Shown here: piece by piece, positions 29,546 to 37,901 of the stretch
How positions within the stretch are numbered: the stretch's first letter is position 1
Layout: each line of letters starts with the position of its first letter
Assembly (NCBI RefSeq): GCF_016583825.1
Contig: NZ_NRRV01000006.1
Coordinates: forward strand, 1-64,000
Direction of reading: 5' to 3'
Source: Thiohalocapsa halophila
GTDB lineage: Bacteria > Pseudomonadota > Gammaproteobacteria > Chromatiales > Chromatiaceae
Length of the DNA stretch: 64,000 nt
Notes under the pieces: generated by a model
Seen by the model: only the letters and a program-made list of their open reading frames with translations
Database searches by the model: none
Told to the model about the DNA's origin: nothing
Program-made: the position numbers and the translations under genes

Positions 29546-31177
29546 ATGACCGCCCAGCCCCCCGTTCAGCCCCCGCTCAAGCCACGTCTGCCACCCGAAG
29601 ATCGCCGCCAGCGCATCCTTGAGATCCTGCGCGCCGCAAGGCTGCTGGGGCCGCTGCTCGCCGTGGCCGTAACCTTGGTGGCCGCGCTGGTCTTGCTGCT
29701 GGTGAACATGGCGACACCCGGTCTGGCCTGGCCCAAGCTCGTCTGCCTGGGCTTCCTCGCCATGGGGCTCGCGGCGGCAGTGCTCACGGCCCAGCGCCTG
29801 AAGACGCAGCTGCTGCAGCCGCTGGTGAATCTGGAGGAATCCGTCTCCCGTGTCTGCCAGGGCGAGCCGGGGGCCAGCCGGGCGCTCGCCAACGTGGGCG
29901 TGCTGGAGACCATGGCGCAGGGCATCGGCAGCCTCAACGCCGAGCTCACCGACCTCTATGAGGACATGGACAGCCGCGTCGCCCGCCAGACCCAGCGCCT
30001 GGCGCAGAAGACGGCGTCGCTGAAGATCCTCTACGACGTCGCCGCCGAGATCACCCGCGCCGACACCCTGGAGGACTTGCTGCTGCATTTTTTGCGGGTG
30101 CTCAAGGAGATGGTCAACGGCCGCGCCGCCACCGTCCGCGTGGTGGCCGCCGACGGCGAGATGCGGCTGGTGGGCTCCATCGGCCTGGACGACGACCTGG
30201 TGCGCCAGCAGGACATGCAGCCGGTGGAGCTCTGTCTCTGCGGCACCGTGCTCTGCCCCGGCGAGATCGTCTGCGACAACGACCAGCGCTACTGCTCCCG
30301 GGTCTACGGCCGGCGGATGTTCGCGAGCGACGCGGTGGAAGTCGTCACCGTGCCGCTGAAGCATCACGACGAGCTGCTCGGGGCCTACAGCATCTTCGTG
30401 GACCGGCCCGGGCTGCGCGAGCGCGAGGACATTCTGGAGCTGCTCAGCACCATCGGCCAGCACATCGGCGTGGCCCTGGCCAAGCACCGCTCCGATACCG
30501 AGGCCCGGCGCCTGTCCATCGTCGAGGAGCGGGCCTCCCTGGCGCACGAGCTGCACGACTCCCTGGCACAGACCCTGGCGAGCCTGCGGCTGCAGGTGCG
30601 CATGCTTGGCGATGCCCTGAAGGACGCCGAGGTGGCCGCCGAGGCCAGGGCCGACCTGAACCGCATCAAAAACGGCATCGACGAGGCCCATGGCGAGCTG
30701 CGCGAGCTGCTCTCCAGCTTCCGCGCCCCCATGGATCGACGCGGCTTGATTCCCACCCTGGAGGACATCATCCGGCGCTTCGGCCAACAGACGGGTATCC
30801 ATGCCGTGCTGCAGCTCAATTGCCGGCCCTTCGAGGTCTCGCCCACCGAGGAGATGCAGCTGATGCGCATCGTCCAGGAAACCCTGACCAATGTGCGCAA
30901 GCACGCCGATGCCCAGACCGTGCGCGTGCTGCTCACCCGCGAGGCCAATGGCGAGTATGTCCTGCTGATCGAGGACGACGGCGTCGGCTTCAGCACCCGG
31001 CGGGAGGCGGCGGGCCGGCCCGGCGAGCACATCGGCTTGTCCATCCTGGACGAGCGCGCCCGGCGCATCGGCGCGCGGCTGGAGATCGAGAGCGAGCCCG
31101 GGGAGGGCACCCGCGTGGAGGTCACCTTCACCGCCGGGCGCACGGGGCGCGCCGCACCCACGCAGCAGGCCGCCTGA
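29546..31177 (+). CDS. NarX-like sensor histidine kinase with GAF domain
   Basis: 543 residues. Two N-terminal helices (about 33-54 and 58-78) leave almost no periplasmic loop, so the nitrate-sensing periplasmic domain of NarX is absent. HAMP and a coiled coil lead to a GAF-like domain (about 165-310) holding a cysteine cluster: C230, C232, C237, C243, C250. A HisKA_3 dimerisation domain follows (phosphoacceptor H337 in HELHDSLAQTL) and a HATPase domain. The Cys cluster might bind Fe-S or sense redox, by analogy with NarX. It overlaps the response regulator by 1 base. Confidence 0.9.
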   Translation: MTAQPPVQPPLKPRLPPEDRRQRILEILRAARLLGPLLAVAVTLVAALVLLLVNMATPGLAWPKLVCLGFLAMGLAAAVLTAQRLKTQLLQPLVNLEESVSRVCQGEPGASRALANVGVLETMAQGIGSLNAELTDLYEDMDSRVARQTQRLAQKTASLKILYDVAAEITRADTLEDLLLHFLRVLKEMVNGRAATVRVVAADGEMRLVGSIGLDDDLVRQQDMQPVELCLCGTVLCPGEIVCDNDQRYCSRVYGRRMFASDAVEVVTVPLKHHDELLGAYSIFVDRPGLREREDILELLSTIGQHIGVALAKHRSDTEARRLSIVEERASLAHELHDSLAQTLASLRLQVRMLGDALKDAEVAAEARADLNRIKNGIDEAHGELRELLSSFRAPMDRRGLIPTLEDIIRRFGQQTGIHAVLQLNCRPFEVSPTEEMQLMRIVQETLTNVRKHADAQTVRVLLTREANGEYVLLIEDDGVGFSTRREAAGRPGEHIGLSILDERARRIGARLEIESEPGEGTRVEVTFTAGRTGRAAPTQQAA

Positions 31178-31824
31178 TGCGCGTGCTGCTCATCGACGAT
31201 CACGCCCTGTTCCGGGTCGGTCTGCTGGAGCTCCTGGAGCGCCGCGGCATCGAGGTGGTGGATGCCGTGGGCGACTCCGACGTCGGCCTGCGCCTGACCC
31301 GCGACTGTGCGCCGGACGTGGTGCTACTGGACCTGCGCATGCCCGGCCCCGGCGGGCTCGAGATCCTGAAGCAGATCCGCGCCGAGGGTCTCGATCGGCG
31401 CGTGGCCATGCTCACCACCAGCACCGAAGAGGAGGACCTCATCGCCTCCTTGCAGGCCGGTGCCAACGGCTATCTGCTGAAGGACATGGAGCCGGATGAG
31501 CTGGGGGCGGCTTTGGAGAATATCGTCGCCGGCAAGACCGTCGTGGCCCCGGATCTCACGGGGGTCCTGGCCAGGGCGTTGCGCCCGGAGCCGGAGCCGG
31601 CGGCGGCGCCGCAGCCGGCGGTGTCGGAGCTGACGCCGCGGGAGCAGGAGATCCTGTGCCACCTGGCGGCCGGGCAGAGCAACAAGGCCATTGCCCGGGA
31701 GCTCGGTATCTCCGACGGCACGGTCAAGCTGCACGTGAAGGCGATTTTGCGCAAGCTCGCGGTGCACTCGCGGGTGGAGGCGGCGGTGATGGCGGTGGAG
31801 CAGGGGCTTTGCGCGCGGGACTGA
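31177..31824 (+). CDS. NarL/FixJ-family response regulator
   Basis: 215 residues from the ATG at 31177, which overlaps the kinase stop (TGATG). Receiver domain with phosphoacceptor D52 (VVLLDLRMPG) and Lys in YLLKDMEP; Pro/Ala linker about 135-150; LuxR-type HTH (ELTPREQEILCHLAAGQSNKAIARELGIS). This is the partner of the NarX-like kinase. Target genes unknown; nitrate/redox-type control is inferred from the pairing. Confidence 0.94.
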   Translation: MRVLLIDDHALFRVGLLELLERRGIEVVDAVGDSDVGLRLTRDCAPDVVLLDLRMPGPGGLEILKQIRAEGLDRRVAMLTTSTEEEDLIASLQAGANGYLLKDMEPDELGAALENIVAGKTVVAPDLTGVLARALRPEPEPAAAPQPAVSELTPREQEILCHLAAGQSNKAIARELGISDGTVKLHVKAILRKLAVHSRVEAAVMAVEQGLCARD

Positions 31825-31929
31825 CCTGGGCCGCATCTCAACAATGGCGGCGTTGACAATCTTGGACGCAGCCCAGGGGCTTGCTCAGGTATAACGCTCG
31901 TCATCGAAAGACAGCCTCGGGAGAACGCC

Positions 31930-32409
31930 ATGAAGAACTTTCTGGAGCTCATCCGCAACTGCCTCACGGACGTGCGCGAGATCATGCCTTGGGAGCTGGA
32001 GGAGCGCCTTGCCGAGAATCCGGATCTGCTGGTGGTGGACGTGCGCGAGCCGGACGAGTTCGCGGCCATGCACATCGACGGCTCCATCAACATCCCCCGC
32101 GGCATCCTGGAGTCCGCCTGCGAGTGGGACTACGAGGAGACGGTGCCCGAGCTGGTGCGCGCCCGGGACCGGGAAGTCGTCGTCGTCTGCCGCTCCGGCT
32201 ATCGCAGCGTGCTGGCGGCCAACTCCATGCAGGTGCTGGGCTACGGGAAGGTCGCGTCGCTGAAGACCGGGCTGCGGGGCTGGAAGGACTACGAGCAGCC
32301 CCTGGTGGACGCCGCGGGCCAGGACGTGGACCTCGACGACGCCGACGTCTATTTCACGCCCAAGCTGCGCCCCGAGCAGCAGCGCCCGAAGGACACGCAG
32401 GCGGCCTGA
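31930..32409 (+). CDS. Single-domain rhodanese (sulfurtransferase)
   Basis: 159 residues. The rhodanese domain spans about 14-130, with active-site loop C87-R-S-G-Y-R-S93, suited to persulfide formation on Cys87. No signal peptide, so cytoplasmic. The start has CGGGAG 6-8 bases upstream. A polar C-terminal tail (about 130-159) is unlike the core. In a sulfur oxidiser it could carry sulfane sulfur, but the neighbours give no further hint. Confidence 0.9.
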   Translation: MKNFLELIRNCLTDVREIMPWELEERLAENPDLLVVDVREPDEFAAMHIDGSINIPRGILESACEWDYEETVPELVRARDREVVVVCRSGYRSVLAANSMQVLGYGKVASLKTGLRGWKDYEQPLVDAAGQDVDLDDADVYFTPKLRPEQQRPKDTQAA

Positions 32410-32461
32410 GGGGCACTCTCACGCAGAGGCGTTGCATCTCGGCATGGGCTGATCATGATCC

Positions 32462-32482
32462 GTAGTGCGTAGTGCGGAGTGC
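32462..32482. repeat. Heptad repeat (GTAGTGC/GGAGTGC) x3
   Basis: GTAGTGC, GTAGTGC, GGAGTGC in tandem in the 188-base gap after the rhodanese gene. Confidence 0.5.
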
Positions 32483-32597
32483 GCGACGAGCTGCTGCGGC
32501 GGTCGCGTGCGCCAAGGAGCGCGCGCGGTTTGGCCCACGCCCCCCGCGTCGCGTCCGCCCGCCCTGGGCGCTGCAATCCCGCACCCTGCCCGATGGG

Positions 32598-33518
32598 TTA
32601 TTCCGCAAGGTACGCCAACGCATCCGGATCGAATGGCCTGGGCGTGATCCCCAAAGGTGCGAAGCCGTCTTCGACGCAGGTGTTGCCGCCGAGGAGCATG
32701 GTGAGCTGATCGCGGGTCACCGGGAACCACTCGAACCGCCCCATGACCGAGGCCACCGGCCCGATGAACATCACCGGCGCCGGCAGCATCAGCTTTTTCT
32801 TGCCGGTGGCGGCGGCGATGCCGGAGAGGATCTGCTTCCAGCTCCAGGCGTCGGGACCGCACAGCTCCAAGGTCTGGCCGATGGTTTCGGGTGTCTCCAG
32901 GGACTTGGCGAAGGCCGCGGCCACGTCCTCCACGTGCACCGGCCCCAGCTCGAAGCCGCCGGCGTCCGTCGGCAGCCAGCCCTCGTAGAACAGCGGCGCC
33001 GGCATGGGGCTGTCGATGAGCTCCTCCTTGAGCTGGGTGCAGAATTCCATGCGCCCCCGCGGCGGACCGAAGATCACCGACGGCCGGAAGATGGTCCACT
33101 CCAGCGACGACGCCTTCAGCGCCTCTTCAGCGGCGAGCTTGGTGGTCTGATAGGGGGTCGCGGCGGCGTCGATGCCGTTGGCGCTCATGAGCAGGAAGCG
33201 CTTGACGCCCAGCTCTTCGGCCACGGCCATGGCGCGCTCGGCACCGCGGCGCTGCATCGCGTCGAAGGTGATGCCGCGGCTCGGCTGCTCGCGCAGGATA
33301 CCGATGAGATACACGGCCGCGTCGCAGCCCTCGAAGCAGGTGCGCACCGCGGCCTCGTCGCTGATATCGCCGGTCACGGACTCCAGGTCCGCAAGCGCCG
33401 GCAGCTTGTCCTCGCTGCCGGGGCGCACGAGCACCCGTGTGCTGTGGCCGTAGACCGCCAGGGCGTCCAGGAGGTAGCTGCCAACGAAACCGGTGCCGCC
33501 GATGATGCCGATCTTCAT
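32598..33518 (-). CDS. NDUFA9-like NAD(P)-binding epimerase-family protein
   Basis: 306 residues. Rossmann signature GIIGGTGFVGSYL at the N-terminus, then LVRPGSEDKLP, VYLIGILRE, MSANGIDAAATPYQTTKLAAEEAL and FRPSVIFGPPRG. This matches the complex I NDUFA9 subgroup of atypical short-chain dehydrogenases, which bind NAD(P) but often lack classical catalysis. In bacteria they are often linked to ubiquinone or membrane protein homeostasis. Stands alone on the minus strand. Confidence 0.88.
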   Translation of the reverse strand: MKIGIIGGTGFVGSYLLDALAVYGHSTRVLVRPGSEDKLPALADLESVTGDISDEAAVRTCFEGCDAAVYLIGILREQPSRGITFDAMQRRGAERAMAVAEELGVKRFLLMSANGIDAAATPYQTTKLAAEEALKASSLEWTIFRPSVIFGPPRGRMEFCTQLKEELIDSPMPAPLFYEGWLPTDAGGFELGPVHVEDVAAAFAKSLETPETIGQTLELCGPDAWSWKQILSGIAAATGKKKLMLPAPVMFIGPVASVMGRFEWFPVTRDQLTMLLGGNTCVEDGFAPLGITPRPFDPDALAYLAE

Positions 33519-33814
33519 GTGAGCTCCCTTGCGTGGTTCGGTTAGGTGAGGGGCTGGGCGCCGCCAGGCCGCGGGCTGTGTGCCGGCGGTGGCGACGGAT
33601 CAACCCTGCGCTTGTGCGGGGATGTGCGGCACCTGGGCGCGAATTCCAGCCCCGGAGATGGCTTTTCAGACAGGGTCTGTCCAGCCGCGTGCAGGCCATC
33701 GACCTAAGACGTCTCGATTTCGAAGATGTTTTCGCTCGGTATGGCAGGCGCTTGTATATGCTTTGTCCGGCGTCATGTGCTTCGCTCCTACAAGCCTGCA
33801 AAAGGATGACCATC

Positions 33815-34516
33815 ATGTCGAAGCACTTCCTCATCATCGGCGCAAGCTCGGGTATCGGCGCTGCGTTGCTGGAGCAGTTGGTGGCCCGCGGCAATACCGT
33901 CACGCACCTATCGAGAGAGCCGGAGCGCGCGCCGGATTTGCCCGGCATCACCGGTGTGCACTGGGACCTGCGCAGCGAGCCCTTGCCGGTGGACGCGCTG
34001 CCCGAGCGCCTCGACGGCGTCGCCTACTGTCCCGGCGGGATTCGGCTCAAGCCCTTCCAGCGCCTGAAGGAGCAGGACTTCAACGAGGAGTGGGAGCTGA
34101 ATCTCATGGGCGCCGTGCGCACCCTGCAGGCCGTGCTGCCAGCCTTGAAGCGCAGCGAGACGGCGTCCGTGCTGCTGTTTAGCACCGTTGCGGTGCAGAC
34201 CGGAATGCCCTTCCACGCGGCAGTGGCCGCGGCGAAGGGGGCGGTGGAAGGTCTGACCCGCTCGCTGGCGGCGGAGTGGGCCCCCGCCATTCGGGTCAAT
34301 GCCATTGCGCCGACACTCACCGACACCCCGCTCGCCGAGCGTTTGCTGGGCTCCGAAGACAAGCGCCAGGCGGCCATGGACCGCCACCCCCTCAAGCGTG
34401 TCAACGATCCCGGCGACGTCGCACGCGCCGGCGCGTGGCTGCTCGCCGACGCCCCCGCCGTAACCGGTCAAGTGATCCAAGTGGACGGCGGCTTGTCCTC
34501 GGTGCGGGTCTTCTAG
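33815..34516 (+). CDS. SDR-family oxidoreductase-like protein lacking the catalytic Tyr
   Basis: 233 residues from ATG 33815 (AAAGGA 8 bases upstream); the ATG at 33806 adds three residues. The cofactor motif GASSGIGAALL is intact. Around the active site the family reads S...Y-x-x-x-K, but here MPFHAAVAAAKGAVEG has Val at residue 137 where Tyr is expected, with Lys at 141 kept. Classical reductase chemistry is therefore doubtful; this subgroup is nevertheless conserved. The rest (LAAEWAPAIRVNAIAPTLTDTPLAERLLG) is normal. Confidence 0.85.
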   Translation: MSKHFLIIGASSGIGAALLEQLVARGNTVTHLSREPERAPDLPGITGVHWDLRSEPLPVDALPERLDGVAYCPGGIRLKPFQRLKEQDFNEEWELNLMGAVRTLQAVLPALKRSETASVLLFSTVAVQTGMPFHAAVAAAKGAVEGLTRSLAAEWAPAIRVNAIAPTLTDTPLAERLLGSEDKRQAAMDRHPLKRVNDPGDVARAGAWLLADAPAVTGQVIQVDGGLSSVRVF

Positions 34517-34590
34517 TCGACACTGGTCAACCGGTTTGTGCGGGCCGGTTCGGCATTGCCCGTGCAGGCCGAGTCGTCACGCAACCTGAC

Positions 34591-34646
34591 GGGCGAACGG
34601 GCGAACGGGCGAACGGGCGAACGGGCGAACGGGCGAACGGGCGAAC
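34591..34646. repeat. Octad tandem repeat (GGGCGAAC) x7
   Basis: Seven perfect tandem copies of an 8-mer, running into a G8 tract, in the 240-base gap between the SDR gene and the minus-strand HPF-like gene. Copy number may vary between strains. Confidence 0.9.
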
Positions 34647-34756
34647 GGGGGGGGCGGCGCAGGATCTCACCTACGCCTGCGCCACAGGGGGTGGCTGGCC
34701 GCGCGCCGAGTATGGGCGCGCGACCGCCCGATGGCGCTGCTCGGCCGCGCGCGGCG

Positions 34757-35101
34757 TCAGGTGCCGGTGGCCCGCAGGTCGCCCGCAGCGCCGGCTTTGC
34801 CCAGACTGCGGATGCGTAGACGGCGGAGCTTAGTGCGCAGTCCGCCGAATGCGGTGTCGATGGCCTCCTCGGCCTTCTTGTGGGCCTCGCGCACGACGAT
34901 CTGGCGCTTCGCGGAAAGGTTGGCCACCAGCTCGCAGCGGACGCGATGGCCTTTGACTTGGTCGAACTCCTCGGCGAGGCGGACTTGCAGGTCGAGCTGT
35001 TGATCCGGTGCCGCTTGGGTGAGATCCGCCGCGAGGCGGTTGATGCGCCGGCCAAGCTTGCGGTCCAGGGCAAGCGTATCTCCTGTGATGCGTACGCTCA
35101 T
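34757..35101 (-). CDS. HPF/RaiA-family ribosome-associated protein
   Basis: 114 residues with the HPF/RaiA-like beta-alpha layout: MSVRITGDTLALDRKLGRRI, QVRLAEEFDQVKGHRVRCELVANLS, and a basic helix (REAHKKAEEAIDTAFGGLRTKLRRLRIRSLGK). Such proteins bind the 30S subunit and silence or store ribosomes in stationary phase. The C-terminus is Arg-rich, which fits an RNA contact. GAGG precedes the ATG. Confidence 0.8.
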   Translation of the reverse strand: MSVRITGDTLALDRKLGRRINRLAADLTQAAPDQQLDLQVRLAEEFDQVKGHRVRCELVANLSAKRQIVVREAHKKAEEAIDTAFGGLRTKLRRLRIRSLGKAGAAGDLRATGT

Positions 35102-36049
35102 TCACTACCTCGTTGTGATGTACAGAGCGGTCCCGGACGCCGGGACGGGGCTTGCGGGCCGATTGGCCCGTGTTGCAGGTGGCTGATTTCCAGCAGGGCC
35201 CAGGTGTGGGCTGCGTCGTTGATACAAGGCAGACATCTCGGGCAGGTGCGATATGAGGTCGTGCGTCGACGGCGCTGCCGCCGCAGCGCATGACCGGGCC
35301 GCCGCCTGCTACGCCTCGGACTTCAGATGTTCGGGGCAGTGGCGGTCGCTCTTGGACGTTCCGCGACTCCTGATGGCCTGTCTGCAACGGGGATCGGTTC
35401 CAACTGGCGCAGGCCCGAAGGCCCTTGTTGAACGGGAAGTGGACGCTCTTCGACGGTCCTCTCTCACCGGGACCCACCAACCTCGGGGCTAGCTGCGGCC
35501 GGTGCAATGAGCCGATGCGGGCGGGTGCTGTGCCGGGACGCTGCGAGACTCATGCCCTGCGTCCAGCAGTAGCTGCCGGCTCGGCGACGGTGCTGTCGAA
35601 GAGCGCTGGTCGACGGCTTTCTTGCCCAACCGCGGTTGCGAGGCGCCTGAGCGCCGGCGGTCGCGGGAGGGGGCTCGTCGAAATTGTTCGGGCGGCGAGC
35701 GGGGGGACGCCGGGGTGGCGTTTCCGTCCGAATCTTGTCTTGGCGCAGACAATAGCACAACTTCTCGACGGCGTCGCGATCAGGGCCGCGTTATCGAGCC
35801 CGGCGTTCGGCTTGGCGCATTCGGTCGCGTTTTCAAACGGTGTTGGCGCTTGCAGACGGGCCACGGCGGCCGCCCGCGACAGCGCTCATGCAGGCTTCCT
35901 CGCGCGGGCCTCGCAAGCCACAGCTGGTGCTGTTTTTTGACCTCAGGAAATCCAGGGTTTCCGGCCCCGGCGCGCGGCGAACTTTTCCGCCTACCCGGTG
36001 CTCCAACCTTGTGAGCTTCGTTGAAGCTCTCTGACTCCTTGTCGTGTTC

Positions 36050-36075
36050 CCCCGCCCTTGGGCGGGGTTTTTTTT
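36050..36075 (+). terminator. Intrinsic terminator with no assigned gene
   Basis: CCCCGCC / GGCGGGG stem with a 4-base loop followed by eight T on the plus strand. A second hairpin (GAGCTTC-GTT-GAAGCTC) lies 20 bases upstream at 36013-36029. No plus-strand gene that it would terminate is recognised. Confidence 0.85.
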
Positions 36076-36117
36076 GGGCTTAGCCTCGTCCGCCGACCGA
36101 GACCCAGCGCCGGGCGG

Positions 36118-36138
36118 CCCCAGCCCCCAGCCCCCAGC
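36118..36138. repeat. Heptad tandem repeat (CCCCAGC) x3
   Basis: Three perfect copies of a heptad, between the terminator at 36075 and the DNA glycosylase gene. Confidence 0.7.
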
Positions 36139-36261
36139 CCGCGACCGTAGCCCCAAGCTTTGAGCCCGAGCAGACACACTTGCTCGCGGGTATCGTGCGC
36201 GCTCATGCGTACAGGCCGCCGGTAGCGGCTGAGCACACCTGCGCCCCGTCAAGATCGACCC

Positions 36262-37047
36262 ATGCCCGAGGGAGACACCATCCACAAGGTGGCCGCCTAC
36301 CTGGACGACGCCTTGCGCGATCGCCGCGTCCAGGCCGTGCGCCTGCACCCGGCATTCGGGCCGACCGTGGGTGCGCGGACAGTGGCCCGGGTCGCCAGCG
36401 AAGGCAAGCATCTGTTCATCAGCTTCGAGGACGGTACGGCGCTGCGTAGCCACCTCGGTATGTACGGTGCTTGGCACAGTTACCCCGCCGGCGCCGTCTG
36501 GCGCAAGCCGCGGCGGCAGGCGTCCGTCGTCATAGACACCGCCCAGCGGGACTTCGTGTGCTTCAACGCCAAGGAGGTCCAGTGGCTTCGCTCCCACGGC
36601 TTCCGTCGGGCGGACCAGGCAGCCCGCCTCGGCGCCGACTTGATTCGCGACGGCCTCGCTGCCGAGGAGCTGCTGCGGCGTATCGACAGCTTCTGCGACC
36701 CGCAGACGCTGCTCGTAGACCTGCTGCTGGACCAGCGCATCGCCGCCGGTATCGGCAACGTCTACAAGTCCGAGGTGCTGTTCCTGGAGCATTGGGCGCC
36801 GCTGCGCCGGGTGCGGGACCTCGGCGACGACGCCCTGCTTGCGCTCTATCGGCGTGCGGCGGCGCTGCTCGGGGAGAACCTGGGCGGCGGGCCGCGGACC
36901 ACGCGCTTTAGCGCCGCTGGTCGCGGCGGACTCTGGGTCTATGGCCGGGCGGAGCTGCCCTGCCGGCGGTGCGCAGCACCGGTGCGCCGCGCGCTGCTGG
37001 GCCGCCAGCCGCGCTCCAGCTACTGGTGTGCGCGCTGTCAGGCCTGA
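36262..37047 (+). CDS. Fpg/Nei-family DNA glycosylase (endonuclease VIII type)
   Basis: Excises oxidised bases and cleaves the abasic site. 261 residues. The N-terminus PEGDTIHKVA has the catalytic Pro2-Glu3 and GDT, which places it in the Nei rather than Fpg (PELPE) subgroup. The helix-two-turn-helix (DQRIAAGIGNVYKSEVLF) and the C-terminal zinc finger (CRRC ... CARC, four Cys) are present. No neighbour suggests co-regulation. Confidence 0.92.
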   Translation: MPEGDTIHKVAAYLDDALRDRRVQAVRLHPAFGPTVGARTVARVASEGKHLFISFEDGTALRSHLGMYGAWHSYPAGAVWRKPRRQASVVIDTAQRDFVCFNAKEVQWLRSHGFRRADQAARLGADLIRDGLAAEELLRRIDSFCDPQTLLVDLLLDQRIAAGIGNVYKSEVLFLEHWAPLRRVRDLGDDALLALYRRAAALLGENLGGGPRTTRFSAAGRGGLWVYGRAELPCRRCAAPVRRALLGRQPRSSYWCARCQA

Positions 37048-37423
37048 GGCGCTGGCATGGCCTGGATGCCGCGAGCGGTCGGCGCGGCTCCGGCGGGGCC
37101 TGGCCTGCCGCGCGCCCTGCGACAGCACTACGGCGCCGTTGCCTGCTGTGAACCGATCCCAATGTCGCCTGTCATCGAAGACCAGGCAAACGCCTATTGA
37201 TTGGCAGCTTTCGTCCGCGACCGGACGGCTCGCCTTTTGCTGTGGCCTAAACCGGGGAAAATCAACGCGCTCGGAAGCCGCGTTCTCAAGCGCCTTGCCG
37301 GTTTTGGTAAGGCAAGACCAATAATCGATATTTCGTCATAAGGGCGCGCGCCGCTCGCGACCGTCGGCTCGCAGCCGCCGCACCGTCCCGGCGTCCGCCA
37401 CAAGCCAGCCCAGGAGCTGCACC
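37048..37423. other. 376-base intergenic region, no gene seen
   Basis: Contains a small imperfect hairpin (37292-37311, CCTTGCC/GGTAAGG with one G-T pair) and an AT-richer patch at 37310-37340 that is the likely promoter zone of the downstream membrane-protein gene. No confident promoter hexamers. Confidence 0.4.
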
Positions 37424-37837
37424 ATGAACCTCTCCCTCGGATTCCACGTCATCGCCGGTTTTGCGCTGGCGCTCGCCTTCGGCGGTATGACCTTCTTCTC
37501 CGCGGTGATGGCGCCGTTGGTGTTCACCAAGCTGCCGTTCGAGACCGCCGGCGGCTTCATCCGACAGGTCTTCCCTTGGTATTACCTGACCATCGGCGGG
37601 GTCTCGGTGGTGGCGGCCCTGGCTTTGCTGTTCGCCGGGGAGTCCTTGGGCGCCTTGCTGGCGGCCTTGGTGGCGGTGGGCTTTTGGCTCGCCCGGCAGG
37701 TGCTGATGCCCCGGATCAACGCCGCCCGCGACGCCGGCGAGGACGCGACCTTCAATCGCCTGCATCGCGTCAGCGTGGTGATCAACGGCGCCCAGTGGCT
37801 GCTGCTGGCGGCGGCCTTGGTCATGGTGCTGGTGTGA
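37424..37837 (+). CDS. DUF4149 family integral membrane protein
   Basis: 137 residues, four predicted transmembrane helices. The first has FALALAFGGMTFFSAVMAPLVF, and LMPRINAARDAGEDATFNRLHR is the charged loop that marks the family. AGGAG lies 8 bases before the ATG. Homologues are known as TMEM205-like in eukaryotes; the bacterial role is unknown. Followed by an EamA transporter 64 bases downstream. Confidence 0.88.
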   Translation: MNLSLGFHVIAGFALALAFGGMTFFSAVMAPLVFTKLPFETAGGFIRQVFPWYYLTIGGVSVVAALALLFAGESLGALLAALVAVGFWLARQVLMPRINAARDAGEDATFNRLHRVSVVINGAQWLLLAAALVMVLV

Positions 37838-37901
37838 GCCGCAGGCGCCCAAAGGGCCGCGCCGGACTTGCCGGGCATCGCGTGCCGTCGGCGGTGGGCG
37901 C

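Larger units (their letters stand above)
35102..36261. other. 1.16-kb stretch without a recognised gene
   Basis: No open frame here resembles a known protein; several run through in both strands without a family motif. The region contains a hairpin (36013-36029), an intrinsic terminator (36050-36075) and a heptad repeat (36118-36138). A small RNA or a decayed gene could lie just before the terminator. The 64-codon frame 35840-36034 ends 15 bases before it, but nothing supports translation. Confidence 0.6.

Noticed and set aside
34591..34646. CRISPR array
   Set aside because: Repeats are 8 bases with no spacers and no cas genes in the window.
35840..36034. 64-codon open frame ending just before the terminator as a small protein gene
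   Set aside because: No ribosome binding site or family resemblance; kept only as part of the orphan-terminator finding.
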